NCBI RefSeq assembly: GCF_003611695.1
Contig: NZ_RAWE01000002.1
Coordinates: 100,451-164,450, forward strand
Length of the DNA: 64,000 nt
Source: Corallococcus carmarthensis
GTDB taxonomy: Bacteria; Myxococcota; Myxococcia; Myxococcales; Myxococcaceae
Direction of reading: 5' to 3'
Shown here piece by piece: positions 7,217-17,700 of this stretch (positions are counted from its first letter, which is position 1; every line of letters begins with the position of its first letter). Made by a program: the position numbers and the translations under genes. Under the pieces are notes generated by a model. The model did no database searches and was not told where the DNA came from. It saw only the letters and a list, made by a program, of their open reading frames with translations.

Positions 7217-9073
7217 ATGGCCCCTGACCTCATCCTGCACCACGGCCGGTTCACCACGCTGCACCCTGGCGCTTCCGAGGCCGAAGCCGTCGCCATCACG
7301 GACGGGCGGTTCTCCGCGGTGGGCGCCGCGCGCGACATCCTCCCGACGCGGGGCCCGGCCACCCGGATCATCGACGTGGGGGACCGGCGCGTCGTGCCCG
7401 GCCTCATCGACAGCCACACCCACGTCATCCGGGGTGGGCTCAACTACAACCTGGAGCTGCGCTGGGATGGGGTCCGGTCGCTCGCGGATGCGATGCGCAT
7501 GCTGCGTCAGCAGGTGGCCGTCACCCCCGCGCCGCAGTGGGTGCGGGTGGTGGGGGGCTTCACCGAGTTCCAGTTCGTCGAGCGGCGCCTGCCGACACTG
7601 GAGGAACTGAACGCCGTCGCGCCGGAGACGCCGGTCTTCATCCTCCACCTCTATGACCGGGCGCTGCTCAACGGGGCGGCGCTCCGCGCGTGCGGATACA
7701 CCCGCGACACACCGAACCCGCCGGGCGGCGAAATCCAGCGCGACCGGCACGGCAATCCCACCGGACTCCTGCTCGCGAAGCCCAACGCGCAGCTGCTCTA
7801 CGCGACCCTGGCGAAGGGCCCGAAGCTGCCCCAGGAGTATCAGGAGAACTCCACCCGCCACTTCATGCGCGAGCTGAACCGCCTGGGCATCACCGGCGTC
7901 ATCGACGCGGGCGGCGGCTTCCAGAACTACCCTGACGACTACGCCGTCGTGCGGAAGCTCGCGGACGCGGGCGAGCTCACGTTGCGCATCGCCTACAACC
8001 TGTTCACCCAGAACAAGGGCGCCGAGGCCGCGGACTTCCGCGCGTGGACCCGGATGGTCCAGCCGGGGCAGGGGAACGACCACTTCCGCCACAATGGCGC
8101 GGGGGAGATGCTGGTGTTCTCCGCCGCGGACTTCGAGGACTTCCGCGAACCGCGTCCGGACCTTCCGGCGGACATGGAAGGACAGCTGGAGGAGGTGGTC
8201 CGGGTGCTGGTGGAGAACCGCTGGCCGTGGCGTCTGCACGCGACGTACGACGAGAGCATCTCGCGCGCCCTGGATGTCTTTGAACGGGTCCACCGCGACA
8301 TGCCCTTCCAGGGGCTGCACTGGTTCTTCGACCACGCGGAGACCATCTCCGAGCGGAACATCGACCGCATCGCGGCGCTCGGCGGCGGCATCGCGGTGCA
8401 GCACCGGATGGCCTACCAGGGCGAGTACTTCGTGGAGCGCTATGGCGCGGTGGCCGCGAGCCGGACTCCGCCCGTGGCCCGCATGCTCGCCGCGGGTGTT
8501 CCGGTGGGGGCCGGCACGGATGCCACGCGGGTCGCGTCCTACAACCCATGGGTCTCGTTGTCGTGGCTGGTCACCGGCAAGACCGTCGCGGGGACTCCGC
8601 TGTACGGCGAGCGCGCGCTGCTCGACCGGGAGACGGCGCTGCGGCTCTGGACCGAGCGCAACACCTGGTTCTCATCCGAGACGGGCAAGAAGGGGCAGCT
8701 CGCCGTGGGGCAGCTCGCGGACCTGGCCGTGCTCTCGGCGGACTACTTCCGCGTCGCGGCCGACGACATCGCCGGCCTGGAGTCCGTGCTCACCATTGTT
8801 GGCGGAAAGGTGGTGCATGGCTCCGGAGGTTTCGCGGAGTTCGCGCCGCCGCTGCCCCCGGCGATGCCGGACTGGTCTCCGGTCCGGACCTTTGGCGGCG
8901 CGGTGCAGGCCACGGCGCACGCCCGGGGTGGGCACGACGCGGCGCCAGTCCATGCCGCGCCGCACGCGTGTGGCGTGCATGCCCACGGCACGGCGGCCTG
9001 GCGGCGGCCGGTGCCCGTCGCGGAGGAGCCGGCGTTCTGGGGGCTCCTGGGCTGCTCCTGCTGGGCGTTCTGA
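7217..9073 (+). CDS. YtcJ-like metal-dependent amidohydrolase
   Basis: The 618-residue protein belongs to the amidohydrolase superfamily (YtcJ/ExoAmidohydrolase type). DLILHHGRFTTLHPGASEAEAVAI opens the small beta domain, VVPGLIDSHTHVIRGG carries the HxH metal ligands, and GVPVGAGTDATRVASYNPW carries the C-terminal Asp. LAVGQLADLAVLSADYF closes the barrel. The C-terminal tail of about 60 residues is rich in H, C and A (for example HAAPHACGVHAHG and GCSCWAF) and is unusual; it might bind metal. The ATG has AAGGGA upstream. The gene is followed after 12 bp by a porin gene. Confidence 0.88.
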   Translation: MAPDLILHHGRFTTLHPGASEAEAVAITDGRFSAVGAARDILPTRGPATRIIDVGDRRVVPGLIDSHTHVIRGGLNYNLELRWDGVRSLADAMRMLRQQVAVTPAPQWVRVVGGFTEFQFVERRLPTLEELNAVAPETPVFILHLYDRALLNGAALRACGYTRDTPNPPGGEIQRDRHGNPTGLLLAKPNAQLLYATLAKGPKLPQEYQENSTRHFMRELNRLGITGVIDAGGGFQNYPDDYAVVRKLADAGELTLRIAYNLFTQNKGAEAADFRAWTRMVQPGQGNDHFRHNGAGEMLVFSAADFEDFREPRPDLPADMEGQLEEVVRVLVENRWPWRLHATYDESISRALDVFERVHRDMPFQGLHWFFDHAETISERNIDRIAALGGGIAVQHRMAYQGEYFVERYGAVAASRTPPVARMLAAGVPVGAGTDATRVASYNPWVSLSWLVTGKTVAGTPLYGERALLDRETALRLWTERNTWFSSETGKKGQLAVGQLADLAVLSADYFRVAADDIAGLESVLTIVGGKVVHGSGGFAEFAPPLPPAMPDWSPVRTFGGAVQATAHARGGHDAAPVHAAPHACGVHAHGTAAWRRPVPVAEEPAFWGLLGCSCWAF

Positions 9074-9085
9074 GCGGCCCTCCCC

Positions 9086-10468
9086 ATGCCATGTCGTTTC
9101 AATAGGGAACTCTTCCGCCTCGTCCCCGGGCTGCTGATCCTGTCGGTGTCGGCCCACGCCGAGGACGTGCCAGAGCCGCGCGAGGCGCCCCGGTACGCGG
9201 GGATCCGCTATCTCGAGGACTGGGCGGATCCGCTGCGGCGGCCCGGGGATGATCCCTTCGACCGCGTGAAGTACGTCCCGCTCGCGGAGCAGGTCTATCT
9301 CTCGTTCGGAGGCCAGCATCGGCTCCGCTACGAGCTGACCGAGGGACGGGAGGGGCCGCTCCCCGAAAGCGTCCTGCTCTCGCGCAACCTGTTGCACGTC
9401 GACGCCCACGCGGGACCGCTGCGGGCCTTTGTCCAGCTGGGGGCGCACTTCGCGCTCGGGGCTCCGTCCCGGGACGCGCCGCCCGGAAGCGACCTGTTCG
9501 ACGTGCAGCAGGCCTTCGTCGAGTGGCGCGCCAGGGCCCGGGAGGTCCGCTTCGTCGCCCGCGTGGGACGCCAGGAGATGGCGCTGGGGTCGACGCGGTG
9601 GGTGAGCACGCGGGATGGGACCAATGTCCGGCAGGCGTTCGACCTTGCCCGCCTCTCGGCCACCGGCGACGGCTGGAACGTCGAGGGCTTTGGCGGCGTG
9701 GTGCCCCAGCTGGAGCGGGGCGTGCTCGATGATGCGCCCTCCTGGCGGAGCCGGTTCTGGGGCGTCTACGCGACCGTGGACGTCCTGCCGCGAAAGCAGT
9801 TCTCGTTCGATGCCTTCTATCTCGGGCGCGACCGGCCTTCGGTGACCTACGGCGAGGTGGAGGGGCGCGAAGTGCGCCACATGGTGGGCGTGCGGGCGTT
9901 CGGCGAGACCGGGAGCGGCTTCGAGTACATCGGGCATGCGCTCATCCAGGCGGGCACCGTGGGCGGTGACCGGGTCCTGGCCTGGGGATTGGCGGGAGGC
10001 CTGTGGCAGCGGCTGCCCTTCGCGCCCCTGCGGGTGGGCGTGCGGGGTGATGCGCTGAGCGGTGACCGCAGCGCCGGCGACGGCCGGGTTTCCACCTTCC
10101 ATGCCTGGTTCCCGAACCAGACCTTCTTCAGCGCGCTGCCGTTGATCTACCCCTCGAACCTCTACGAAGTGCATCCGCTCGTTCAGTGGGAGCGCGATGC
10201 CGTCTCACTGGAGGCGGGTTCGGTCTTCTTCTTCCGGCAGTCGGTCCACGACGCCGTCTACACGCCGCCGGGGGAGGTGCTCGTGCCGCCCTCTGCGTCG
10301 ACGGCGCGATACACCGGCGCGCAGCTCTCGCTGTCGCTCGGCTATCGCGTTACACGCCACGTCCAGTTCAACGCCGAGTACTCGCATGTCTTCGCCGGGC
10401 CCGCGCTGCGGGCGGTCACTGGCGGAGACGTGGACTTCTTCGGAACATGGACGACCTTCACCTACTGA
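9086..10468 (+). CDS. Alginate-export-family outer-membrane porin-like protein
   Basis: The 460-residue protein has a signal peptide ending near SVSAHAED, followed by alternating hydrophobic strands typical of an outer-membrane beta barrel. The alginate_export family signature runs through RYLEDWADPLRRPGDDPFDRVKYVPL, FGGQHRLRYELTEG, the DVQQAFVEWRA and RVGRQEMALGSTRWVSTRDG segments, and the last strand ends in FGTWTTFTY. A terminal aromatic residue is typical for barrel insertion. It lies between the amidohydrolase and a YoaK gene, so it could import the hydrolase's substrate. True alginate export is unlikely because no alginate synthesis genes are present. Confidence 0.85.
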   Translation: MPCRFNRELFRLVPGLLILSVSAHAEDVPEPREAPRYAGIRYLEDWADPLRRPGDDPFDRVKYVPLAEQVYLSFGGQHRLRYELTEGREGPLPESVLLSRNLLHVDAHAGPLRAFVQLGAHFALGAPSRDAPPGSDLFDVQQAFVEWRARAREVRFVARVGRQEMALGSTRWVSTRDGTNVRQAFDLARLSATGDGWNVEGFGGVVPQLERGVLDDAPSWRSRFWGVYATVDVLPRKQFSFDAFYLGRDRPSVTYGEVEGREVRHMVGVRAFGETGSGFEYIGHALIQAGTVGGDRVLAWGLAGGLWQRLPFAPLRVGVRGDALSGDRSAGDGRVSTFHAWFPNQTFFSALPLIYPSNLYEVHPLVQWERDAVSLEAGSVFFFRQSVHDAVYTPPGEVLVPPSASTARYTGAQLSLSLGYRVTRHVQFNAEYSHVFAGPALRAVTGGDVDFFGTWTTFTY

Positions 10469-10485
10469 CCCACGGTCCCAGCTCG

Positions 10486-11118
10486 ATGCCTCCCAGTCCT
10501 TCGTCCCAGTCCGTTTGGGTTCCCGCCGCGCTCGCGTTCGTCGCGGGCTACGCGGACGCCGTCACCTTCGTTGGCGCGGGAGGAATCTTCTGCGCGCATG
10601 TCACCGGCAACTTCGTCGTGCTCGCGGCGGACCTTGCCCGGAACGCCAAGGCCGATGAATGGCTCAAGCTGTCGACCTTTCCCATCTTCGTCCTGTCCGT
10701 CTTCCTGGCCACGCACCTGCATGTCCGGGTGGAGCGCTCCGCGCGAATGCTGCTGCTCCTCCAGGCGGTGGCCTTCGGTCTGGCGGCCGGCGTGCCCCTG
10801 CTGGTGAAGGGGCCCGCGGCGCACCAGCTCGTCGTGGTCTTCGCGGTCATCGCCATGGGCATCCAGAACGCGATGCACCGGGTATCGCCCTCGCTGGGGC
10901 CGATGACGACGGTGATGACCGGCAATGTCACGCAGTGGTTCGTCGAGAAGGTGCTCCCCGCAGCCCCCGAGAACGCGGTCAAACACCGCTCCCTGGGCTT
11001 CATCATCCTGGCGTTCGCGCTGGGGTGCCTGGGTGGGGCGTTCGGCGTCCAGCACCTGGGGTTCGCGGCGTTCCTCGCGCCCCTGGGACTCGCGCTGTGG
11101 GTGCGCAGCCGGGTGTGA
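10486..11118 (+). CDS. YoaK (DUF1275) family membrane protein
   Basis: The 210-residue integral membrane protein has about six hydrophobic segments and the YoaK signature AFVAGYADAVTFVGAGGIFCAHVTGNFVVLAA and GIQNAMHRVSPSLGPMTTVMTGNVTQ. The second motif echoes the first, indicating internal duplication. The function is unknown; transport is suspected for the family. The start at 10486 (MPPSPSSQS) avoids overlap with the porin; an in-frame ATG at 10447 would overlap it by 22 bp. It shares the rightward cluster with the porin and the TMEM175 gene. Confidence 0.85.
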   Translation: MPPSPSSQSVWVPAALAFVAGYADAVTFVGAGGIFCAHVTGNFVVLAADLARNAKADEWLKLSTFPIFVLSVFLATHLHVRVERSARMLLLLQAVAFGLAAGVPLLVKGPAAHQLVVVFAVIAMGIQNAMHRVSPSLGPMTTVMTGNVTQWFVEKVLPAAPENAVKHRSLGFIILAFALGCLGGAFGVQHLGFAAFLAPLGLALWVRSRV

Positions 11119-11129
11119 CAGGCCCTGCC

Positions 11130-11738
11130 ATGCCAGACACCGAACGAACCGACAGCGCGAGGCTGGAGGCCTTCAGCGATGGCGTCTTCGCCGTCGTCAT
11201 CACGCTGTTGGCGCTCGACCTGAAGCCGGAGCTCACCGACTCCGCCCGGGACTCCCACGCGCTGCTCTGGCAGCTCGCCGCCAGGTGGCCGACCTGGCTC
11301 GCGTTCGTGACGAGCTTCAGCACGGTCCTCATCATGTGGATCGACCACCACGGCCTGCTCAAGTTCGTGCGCCGCGTGGACACGCCGGTGCTCTTCGCGA
11401 ACGGGCTCCTGATGCTGCTGACCACGCTGGTGCCGTTCACGACGGCGCTGCTGTCGGCGCACCTGACGGAGCCGTCGGGCTCCATGGCCGGGGCCCTCTA
11501 TTCGGGCCTGTTCGTCCTCATCAACGGGGCCTTCAACCTGCTCTGGCACCTGCTGCGGCGGCAGGCGCTCCCGGGAGCGCTGGAACAGCGGCTCACGTGG
11601 CACTACCGCCTCGGGTTTCCGGTGTACCTGGTGGCGACCCTCGTCGCGCTCTGGCGCCTGCCCCTCAGCCTCGTGCTGTGCGCGGGCATGTGGGCCTTGT
11701 GGAGCGCCAACATGCGGCCGGTGCACGACGGTGCGTGA
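11130..11738 (+). CDS. TMEM175-family potassium channel-like protein
   Basis: The 202-residue protein has about six transmembrane segments and begins with the TMEM175 hallmark RLEAFSDGVFAVVITLLALDL (RxxxFSDGVFAV in helix 1). Bacterial TMEM175 proteins form tetrameric K+ channels with six helices per subunit, and length and topology agree. It starts 11 bp after the YoaK stop, so co-transcription is likely. It converges on the LysR gene. Why it accompanies the hydrolase cluster is not evident. Confidence 0.88.
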   Translation: MPDTERTDSARLEAFSDGVFAVVITLLALDLKPELTDSARDSHALLWQLAARWPTWLAFVTSFSTVLIMWIDHHGLLKFVRRVDTPVLFANGLLMLLTTLVPFTTALLSAHLTEPSGSMAGALYSGLFVLINGAFNLLWHLLRRQALPGALEQRLTWHYRLGFPVYLVATLVALWRLPLSLVLCAGMWALWSANMRPVHDGA

Positions 11739-11749
11739 GGGGGACCGGC

Positions 11750-12661
11750 CTACCGCTGGCGGCGTGCCTCGCGTGCGCACAGCAGGGTGAGCTGCTCCAG
11801 CAGCCAGCGATGCGCGGGGCCGAACTCGGTGTCGCTCCGGTAGATGGCCACGAGGTTGAGCTCGCGCGCATGGTTGCCCCAGGCCGCGGGCCGGAGCGCC
11901 ACCAGCGTGCCCGCGCGCAGGTCCTCGCGGATCAGGTGCTCCGGCAGGTTGCCCCACCCGAGCCCCGCGCGAAGCATCTCGTGCTTGGTGTAGAGGTCGC
12001 CCACGCGCCAGACGCGCGGCGACAGCCCGACCTGATCGCTGACGCCGTCGTCGGTGCATTCGGAGAGCACGATCTGGATCGCGTCGGCGAAGTGCCGGGT
12101 CGCGATGCGTCCCTGGATGGCGGCGAGCGGGTGGTCCGGGCCCGCGACGGGGAGCATCCGGATGGGGGACAGGGCCTGCGCTTCGAGCCCTCGCGCCATC
12201 CCCTCCGGGCTCACCACGCCCAGGGTGGCCCGTCCGTCCAGCACGCGCGCGGAGACGGCGGACCTGACCTGCGTGTCGATGCGCAGATCGACCGCGGGAA
12301 ACTCCTGGGTGAAGGCACCGCAGAGGTCGATGAGCGCCTTCAGGGGGAAGAACGCGTCCACGCACAGCGACACGGACGCTTCGAGCCCCATCGTCAGCCC
12401 GGTGGTGAGCCGCCGCAGGCCGTCCACTTCGGCGAGCACCCGCCGCGTCGACGCGAGCACCGCCTGGCCCTCGTTGGTCAGGCGGGCCACCTTCGTCGTG
12501 CGGTCCCAGAGCGTGACGCCCAACTGCGCTTCCAGGTTCGCCATCGACGTGCTGATGGCGGACTGCACCCGGCGCAGCTTGCGCGCCGCCGCGGAGAAGC
12601 TCCCTTCCTCCACGACGGAAACGAAGGCACGAAGCTGGTCGAGCGTGATGGGGTCGAACAC
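11750..12661 (-). CDS. LysR-family transcriptional regulator
   Basis: The 303-residue protein has the LysR N-terminal winged HTH (ITLDQLRAFVSVVEEGSFSAAARKL, then VQSAISTSMANLEAQLGVTLWDRTTK). A substrate-binding domain follows, with LGVVSPEGMARG and a C-terminal aromatic and arginine-rich end. Length is normal. It is convergent with the TMEM175 gene and 91 bp from the metalloprotease gene, which is on the same strand downstream. LysR regulators usually control a divergent neighbour, but no divergent gene is present here, so its target is uncertain. Confidence 0.88.
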   Translation of the reverse strand: MFDPITLDQLRAFVSVVEEGSFSAAARKLRRVQSAISTSMANLEAQLGVTLWDRTTKVARLTNEGQAVLASTRRVLAEVDGLRRLTTGLTMGLEASVSLCVDAFFPLKALIDLCGAFTQEFPAVDLRIDTQVRSAVSARVLDGRATLGVVSPEGMARGLEAQALSPIRMLPVAGPDHPLAAIQGRIATRHFADAIQIVLSECTDDGVSDQVGLSPRVWRVGDLYTKHEMLRAGLGWGNLPEHLIREDLRAGTLVALRPAAWGNHARELNLVAIYRSDTEFGPAHRWLLEQLTLLCAREARRQR

Positions 12662-12752
12662 GCTCGTGCCATCTCATGAATCGGTGGGCGGAGGCAAAGG
12701 CGCCCCCTGGCGGCCTCGGTAGGACCGGAAGGAGGCGGCGTTGCCCGCGGGC

Positions 12753-14561
12753 TCACGGGCCGTAGCGGTAGTGGATGAAGCCGAGCGCGCCGTTGTTGTT
12801 CCAGCCCTGGAGCAGCTCCGCTCGCCCGTCTCCATCCAGGTCCCGGGCGAACCAGCCCACGGCGCCGGAGCCATACCCGGTGTTCGCCTTGCGGAACTGC
12901 GTCATGAGCCGGCTGCCATTCCAGCGGTAGACCGTCAGCCCGAGCGTCCCGTTGTTGTCCCAAGCCTGGATGAGCTCCTGACGGCCATCGCCGTCCACGT
13001 CCGCGCTTTTCCAGGACACGGCACGCCAGCCCTGCCCGCTGTCCCGGGTGGTCCATGCCGGCTGGAGGCCCCCATTCCACCGGTAGAGGATGAAGCCCAG
13101 GCCATCGGTGGCCGTGTTCTGGAAGGACTGGACCAGCTCATCGCGTCCATCCCCGTCGACGTCCGCGATGAGCCAGGCAACGGCGTTGGAACCCTGGCCG
13201 ACGTTGCTGGTGGTCCAGAGCTGCACGAGCCCGCTGCCGTTCCACCGGTAGACGATGAAGCCGAGCGCGCCGTTGTTGTTGAAGGCCTGGATGATTTCCT
13301 GACGGCCATCCCCGTCCACGTCACCAGTCCTCCAGGCGACGGCGGTGGAGCCCTGGCCGATGTTGGGCGTGCCCCAGAGCTGCACGAGCCCGCTGCCGTT
13401 CCACCGGTAGATGATGAAGCCAAGCGCGCCGTTGGTGTTGTTGAAGGCCTGGACGATCTCGTCACGGCCGTCGCCATCCACGTCGCTGGAGAGCCACGCG
13501 ACGGCGCCGGAGCCCTGGCCGATGTTGGGCGTGCCCCAGAGCTGCACGAGCCCGCTGCCGTTCCACCGGTAGACGTTGAAGCCCAGCCGGCCACTGATGT
13601 TGAAGGCCTGGACGACCTCGTCACGGCCGTCACCATCCACGTCATTGATGAGCCAGGCCACGGCGTTGGAACCCTGGCCGATGTTGGACGTGGCCCAGGC
13701 CCGCGTCATCGCGGAGCCATTCCATCGGTAGACGATGAAGCCGAGCGCCCCGTTGTTGTTGAAGGCCTGGAGGACCTCGCCCCGGCCATCCCCGTCCAGA
13801 TCCGCGTCGAGCCAGGCGTTGGCGATGGGCCCGTCCCCGATGTTCGAGGTGGCCCAGGTGGCCGCGAAGCCCGTCCGGGTGGCGCCGTAGACCAGCTGCG
13901 CGCCTTCGACGTCGAGCGCGCTGAGCTCCCCGTCGTTGTTCCACCAGGGGTTGCAGTAGTTCATCACCGAGAACGCATCGTAGGGACCCAGGACGGAGTT
14001 GCCGTTGGTTCCCTGCACGTCATTGCAGGTGCTGGGCCTGTCCGGCCGGTTCTGTTCGTGCGCGAACCCGAGCGCATGTCCGAACTCGTGGACCGCGATG
14101 GCGCGGATGCAGTACTCGAGGCGGGACTGGCAACTGGTGCTCCAGTTGTTGAACGTGAAGTTCAGCACCATGCCGGGCCGCAGCGCGAGCAGGGCGCTGC
14201 CCAGCCCCTTCGTGTGCGGACCCTCGTCGTTGATCCGGATGCGGAGCCCCGGGAAGGGGATGAACGGAGACGTCGGGCATGTCCCCCACCCCGAGAACTG
14301 GATGCCGGAAACGGAGGCCCAGGACTGCTCGACCGCGTCGCGGGTCCAGGCCCGCGCCGCGGCATCGGCGCCCGTGGGGTTCTCCCAGCACACCGGAATC
14401 GCATCCGTTGCCCAGACGGTATCGGTCTTCAGATAGAGGGGCTGCTCCTGCGGCCGGGTGACGAGCACCTGACTGTCAAGCTCCACCTCCGGTGGCGGTT
14501 CGCAGCTTGTAAGGAATGAGAGGGCACACAGCAGGCCAGCGAGTCGGTATCTCAGGGACAT
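12753..14561 (-). CDS. Zinc metalloprotease lipoprotein with seven VCBS/FG-GAP-like repeats
   Basis: The 602-residue protein starts with a lipoprotein signal (LLCALSFLTSC, cysteine about residue 20), so it is membrane-anchored or surface-exposed. A metzincin-like protease domain follows: AVHEFGHALGFAHEQNRPD gives HExxHxxGxxHE, and MNYCNPW fits a Met-turn. Residues from about 250 to the end hold seven repeats of about 53 residues. Each has D-V-D-G-D-G-R-x-E, a calcium-binding-type loop, and a Y-R-W-N-G strand, as in VCBS/FG-GAP propellers, so a seven-blade propeller is likely. The start at 14561 was chosen over one 18 bp upstream because it begins the signal peptide. It follows the giant RHS gene on the same strand. 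Confidence 0.87.
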   Translation of the reverse strand: MSLRYRLAGLLCALSFLTSCEPPPEVELDSQVLVTRPQEQPLYLKTDTVWATDAIPVCWENPTGADAAARAWTRDAVEQSWASVSGIQFSGWGTCPTSPFIPFPGLRIRINDEGPHTKGLGSALLALRPGMVLNFTFNNWSTSCQSRLEYCIRAIAVHEFGHALGFAHEQNRPDRPSTCNDVQGTNGNSVLGPYDAFSVMNYCNPWWNNDGELSALDVEGAQLVYGATRTGFAATWATSNIGDGPIANAWLDADLDGDGRGEVLQAFNNNGALGFIVYRWNGSAMTRAWATSNIGQGSNAVAWLINDVDGDGRDEVVQAFNISGRLGFNVYRWNGSGLVQLWGTPNIGQGSGAVAWLSSDVDGDGRDEIVQAFNNTNGALGFIIYRWNGSGLVQLWGTPNIGQGSTAVAWRTGDVDGDGRQEIIQAFNNNGALGFIVYRWNGSGLVQLWTTSNVGQGSNAVAWLIADVDGDGRDELVQSFQNTATDGLGFILYRWNGGLQPAWTTRDSGQGWRAVSWKSADVDGDGRQELIQAWDNNGTLGLTVYRWNGSRLMTQFRKANTGYGSGAVGWFARDLDGDGRAELLQGWNNNGALGFIHYRYGP

Positions 14562-14692
14562 GGCGGCCCCATACACCAATCAGCAAAGCATTTAAAACTA
14601 GAATAAGCCTGAAGACTGCCTGTCACCGTTCAGGGGGCTTGCCAGAGGGCTGACCTGCGCCCACCTCGAGTCCCCGTGGGGCGACGAAAGGA

Positions 14693-14726
14693 CCGGGGAG
14701 GAGGCACGTGGCCTCCTCCTCCCCGG
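14693..14726 (-). terminator. Probable terminator of the RHS gene
   Basis: A GC-rich inverted repeat (CCGGGGAGGAGGC ... GCCTCCTCCTCCCCGG) with a 5-base loop follows the RHS stop by 5 bp. On the minus strand the stem is followed by TCCTTTCG, only partly T-rich. A terminator is the simplest reading. Confidence 0.55.
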
Positions 14727-14731
14727 GGGAC

Positions 14732-17700
14732 TCACTTCATCCGCATGAGCATGAATTCGCCGTAGCTCTTCCAGTTCACGGTGGGCCTCCAGATGCTCTG
14801 GGAGTCGAGGAAGAAGCTTTTGCCCGCGAAGTTGAAGACGTTGAAGACATGCCCCTGCGTCGGGTCGCTCTTGAACACCCCGGCCACGACCCCGCGGCTG
14901 CCCGGGCCCCAGGCCGTCACGGTCTTCTCGATGGCCCGCTTCCCCTCGATGCTCTCGAACGTACCGCCCAACTCCTGCTGCACGACATTGAGCGGGGTCG
15001 TCGGACTGGCGGCCGCGACCTTCGGGGTCCCCGCCAACGTGGAGTCGACAGCGGCAACCACCTTCGAGCAGTTGGTTCTGCATTGCGTTGGGTTGATGGT
15101 CAAGGCGTTGAGATCAATTCCATTGACTCTCTGATACTGCTCGAAATCCGCGACGAGGTCGGCCTTGGGAGGCCTGACGACCCCCGACATGCTCGCGGTC
15201 CCCAACGAGGATCCGATGATGCCGGTGAAGCTCCCCACCGCGTAGTACCAGCTGTCCCCGCCGGAAGTGACGCCCCAGCTGTCGCGCATGTTCTGCGTGC
15301 AGCCCGGACACCAGAACAGGACCGAGTCGCCGAAGCCCTGCGAGAAGCTCGACCACCGGTCGAGCCACGCGTTCTCCTGGACGGCGGCGGCCTCCGCGCC
15401 CTCCTCCGTCGCGAGGACCCGCTCGACCGCCTCCTTGCGCGTGAAGCCATGTGCCGCCATGGAGTCGAAGTTGAAGGAGGGGCCCACGGAGATGCCGGTG
15501 GCCGTGATGACCATGAGCTTCAGGATCGCGCCATCCAGGGTCTGGGGACCCTGGGAGAACGTGGCCGTGGCCGAGATGGGGCTGGCCGCCTGGGGGCTCG
15601 CGCCGCCGCCGGACGCGCCCGCGGAGGGGAAGTACAAGCCCGGGTTGTTGATGGAACTGGCGCCGCCTCCGCCGCCCGGCATGCCCGGGAAGCCCTGGCC
15701 ATTCGGGCCCCGGCACTCCGCGCCGATGCACCCCGAATCCATGCCTGACGGGTCGGCGCGATTGACCGGGTCGTTCATCGAGAACGCGTAGGGATGGGTG
15801 GTGGCCGCCGTGCGGACGACGAGGAGCGGATCCCGGCTCAAGAACCGTCCGATGACCGGGTCGTAGATGCGGGCACCCAGCTGGGACACGCCCAGCGACT
15901 CCAGGGCCTCACCGCCGTTCCACTGGTCGCTGGAGTAGAGCAGGGCGCCCGGTGAGACGGAGCCCGTGGACTTCGCCTCGCCGAACGGCTGGTAGTCCAC
16001 GTCCTGGATGAACTTGCCCTGGATGTCCGCGGAGTAGCGCGCGCCGCGCATCTCTCCAAAGGGGAAGCGCCAGGGGCCCTTGAAGCCCTGCCGGGTGGCG
16101 ACGATGCCGCCCGGACCCGGGATGTGGCGGGTGAGGACCTGGGTTCTCGTGCCGTCGATGACCTGGTCCTTCAGCTCCAGGTGGCTGCCGAACCCCCACT
16201 CGTGCCGGGCGTCCCTGCCCGCGACGCGCAGGTCCAGCTCCCGAAGGCTGCCCATGGCGCCCGTGTGGAAGGTGGCGGTGCCCTCGGGCGCGGAGATGGA
16301 GCGCACGTCGCCGGAGGGCAGATAGGACAGCTGGCGCAGGCCCGTGCGCGTGGGCTGGGTGAGCACGTTGCCAGAGCTGTCATGGGTGACGTTGCAGGCG
16401 GTGCCGCCCAGCCCTCCGTTGCCGTAGCCGATGCGGCAGAGCCGGTCGCGGTCCACGGTGCCGTAGCTCATCGCGGCATCCGCGGTCCCCAGCAGGTCGT
16501 TCTGCGTGAGCACGTTGCCCAGCGCGTCGTAGGTGTAGCTCCAGTCCGCGAAGTAGGTGCTGCCCGTGGAGCGCTTGGAGGTCGCGAGCCTGCCGAGCGT
16601 GTCGTAGGCGTTGTTCGTCTTCACGCCGGGGGAGACGCCGTTGACGGTCTCCGTGCGCACCAGCTCGCGGCCCACGGCGTCGAAGGACGCAATGCCGATG
16701 GCGCGGGAGCCGTAGCTGGAAGCGAGGGTCATGCTGCGCGGCAGCCGGCGCCCCGTGTCGGCGTAGTCCCCGATGAACTCCACCACGCCCCCGTGGACGG
16801 CACTGCGCGGCCGGCCGAACGGGTCGATGGATTTCGCCACGTAGAGTTCCTGGCTGAGGTCCGGGCCCTCGTACTTGACGTACATGGGCCGGCGCGCGGT
16901 GTCGTACGCGTACCAGGTCACCTCCTTCTCGTAGCCGGTGTCGGGCAGGTAGAGCGTGAACGCGTCGAGCTCCCCGTCCGCGTGCAGGTCGTTCTTCTCC
17001 ACGTAGTAGGTGCCCTGGGCGTCGGTGTAGACGCGCGCGTTGGACTGGCCGTAGGCGTCATAGCTGTAGAAGACCTCGCCCAGGGAGGACTTGGTCTGGG
17101 CCAGCCGTCCCAGGACGTAGGTGGGGGTGACGAGGGACGTGGGGCTGGCGCCGAAGTCGTAGAGGAAGTCGTAGACGGTGTCCTGCTCCGTCACGCCCTT
17201 GGTGCGCTCCTCCGAGTGCGTGATGCGGCTCTGGGCGTCGTACCGGGAGAGCTGGCTGCGCTCGCCGGTGGGGGCCGTGATGGACTCGGTCCACTTCACC
17301 TCCAGCGGCTCGCCCCAGTCGCTGTACTTCGCCGTCTTCAAGGCGCTGTCTGGGTCCTGCCACGAGAGGCGCTGGCCGAAGGAGTCCTGGACCCACGACC
17401 ACGTCACCGGGCCGGTGAGGCCCACCGGATCCAGGTAGCGGGTCATCCCCGTCAGCTGACCCAGCCGGTCATAGGTGAAGGTGGCGTGCTCCAGCGGGGT
17501 GCCGCTCTTCGTCGTCGTGCGCGACAGCATCCGGCCCACCGCCGTCAGGGTGGAGGAGCGCAGGACGTTCACCTGGGGCGCGGTGGAGACCATGGACGCG
17601 GTGTCCCGGAAGGACACGGTCTCCAGGTGGTTGGCGAAGCTGCGCGAGTAGCAGGTGGGGAGCAGCTCGGTGCCCACGTTGGGCGTGGTGGTGTACGCCT

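Noticed and set aside
10548..12677. A 709-residue minus-strand frame overlapping YoaK, TMEM175 and LysR
   Set aside because: Conflicts with three well-supported genes and shows no motif.
12753..13860. Regular DNA repeats that could suggest a CRISPR array
   Set aside because: The repeats are about 159 bp, in frame, and encode DxDGDGR protein repeats; no short conserved repeats with unique spacers.
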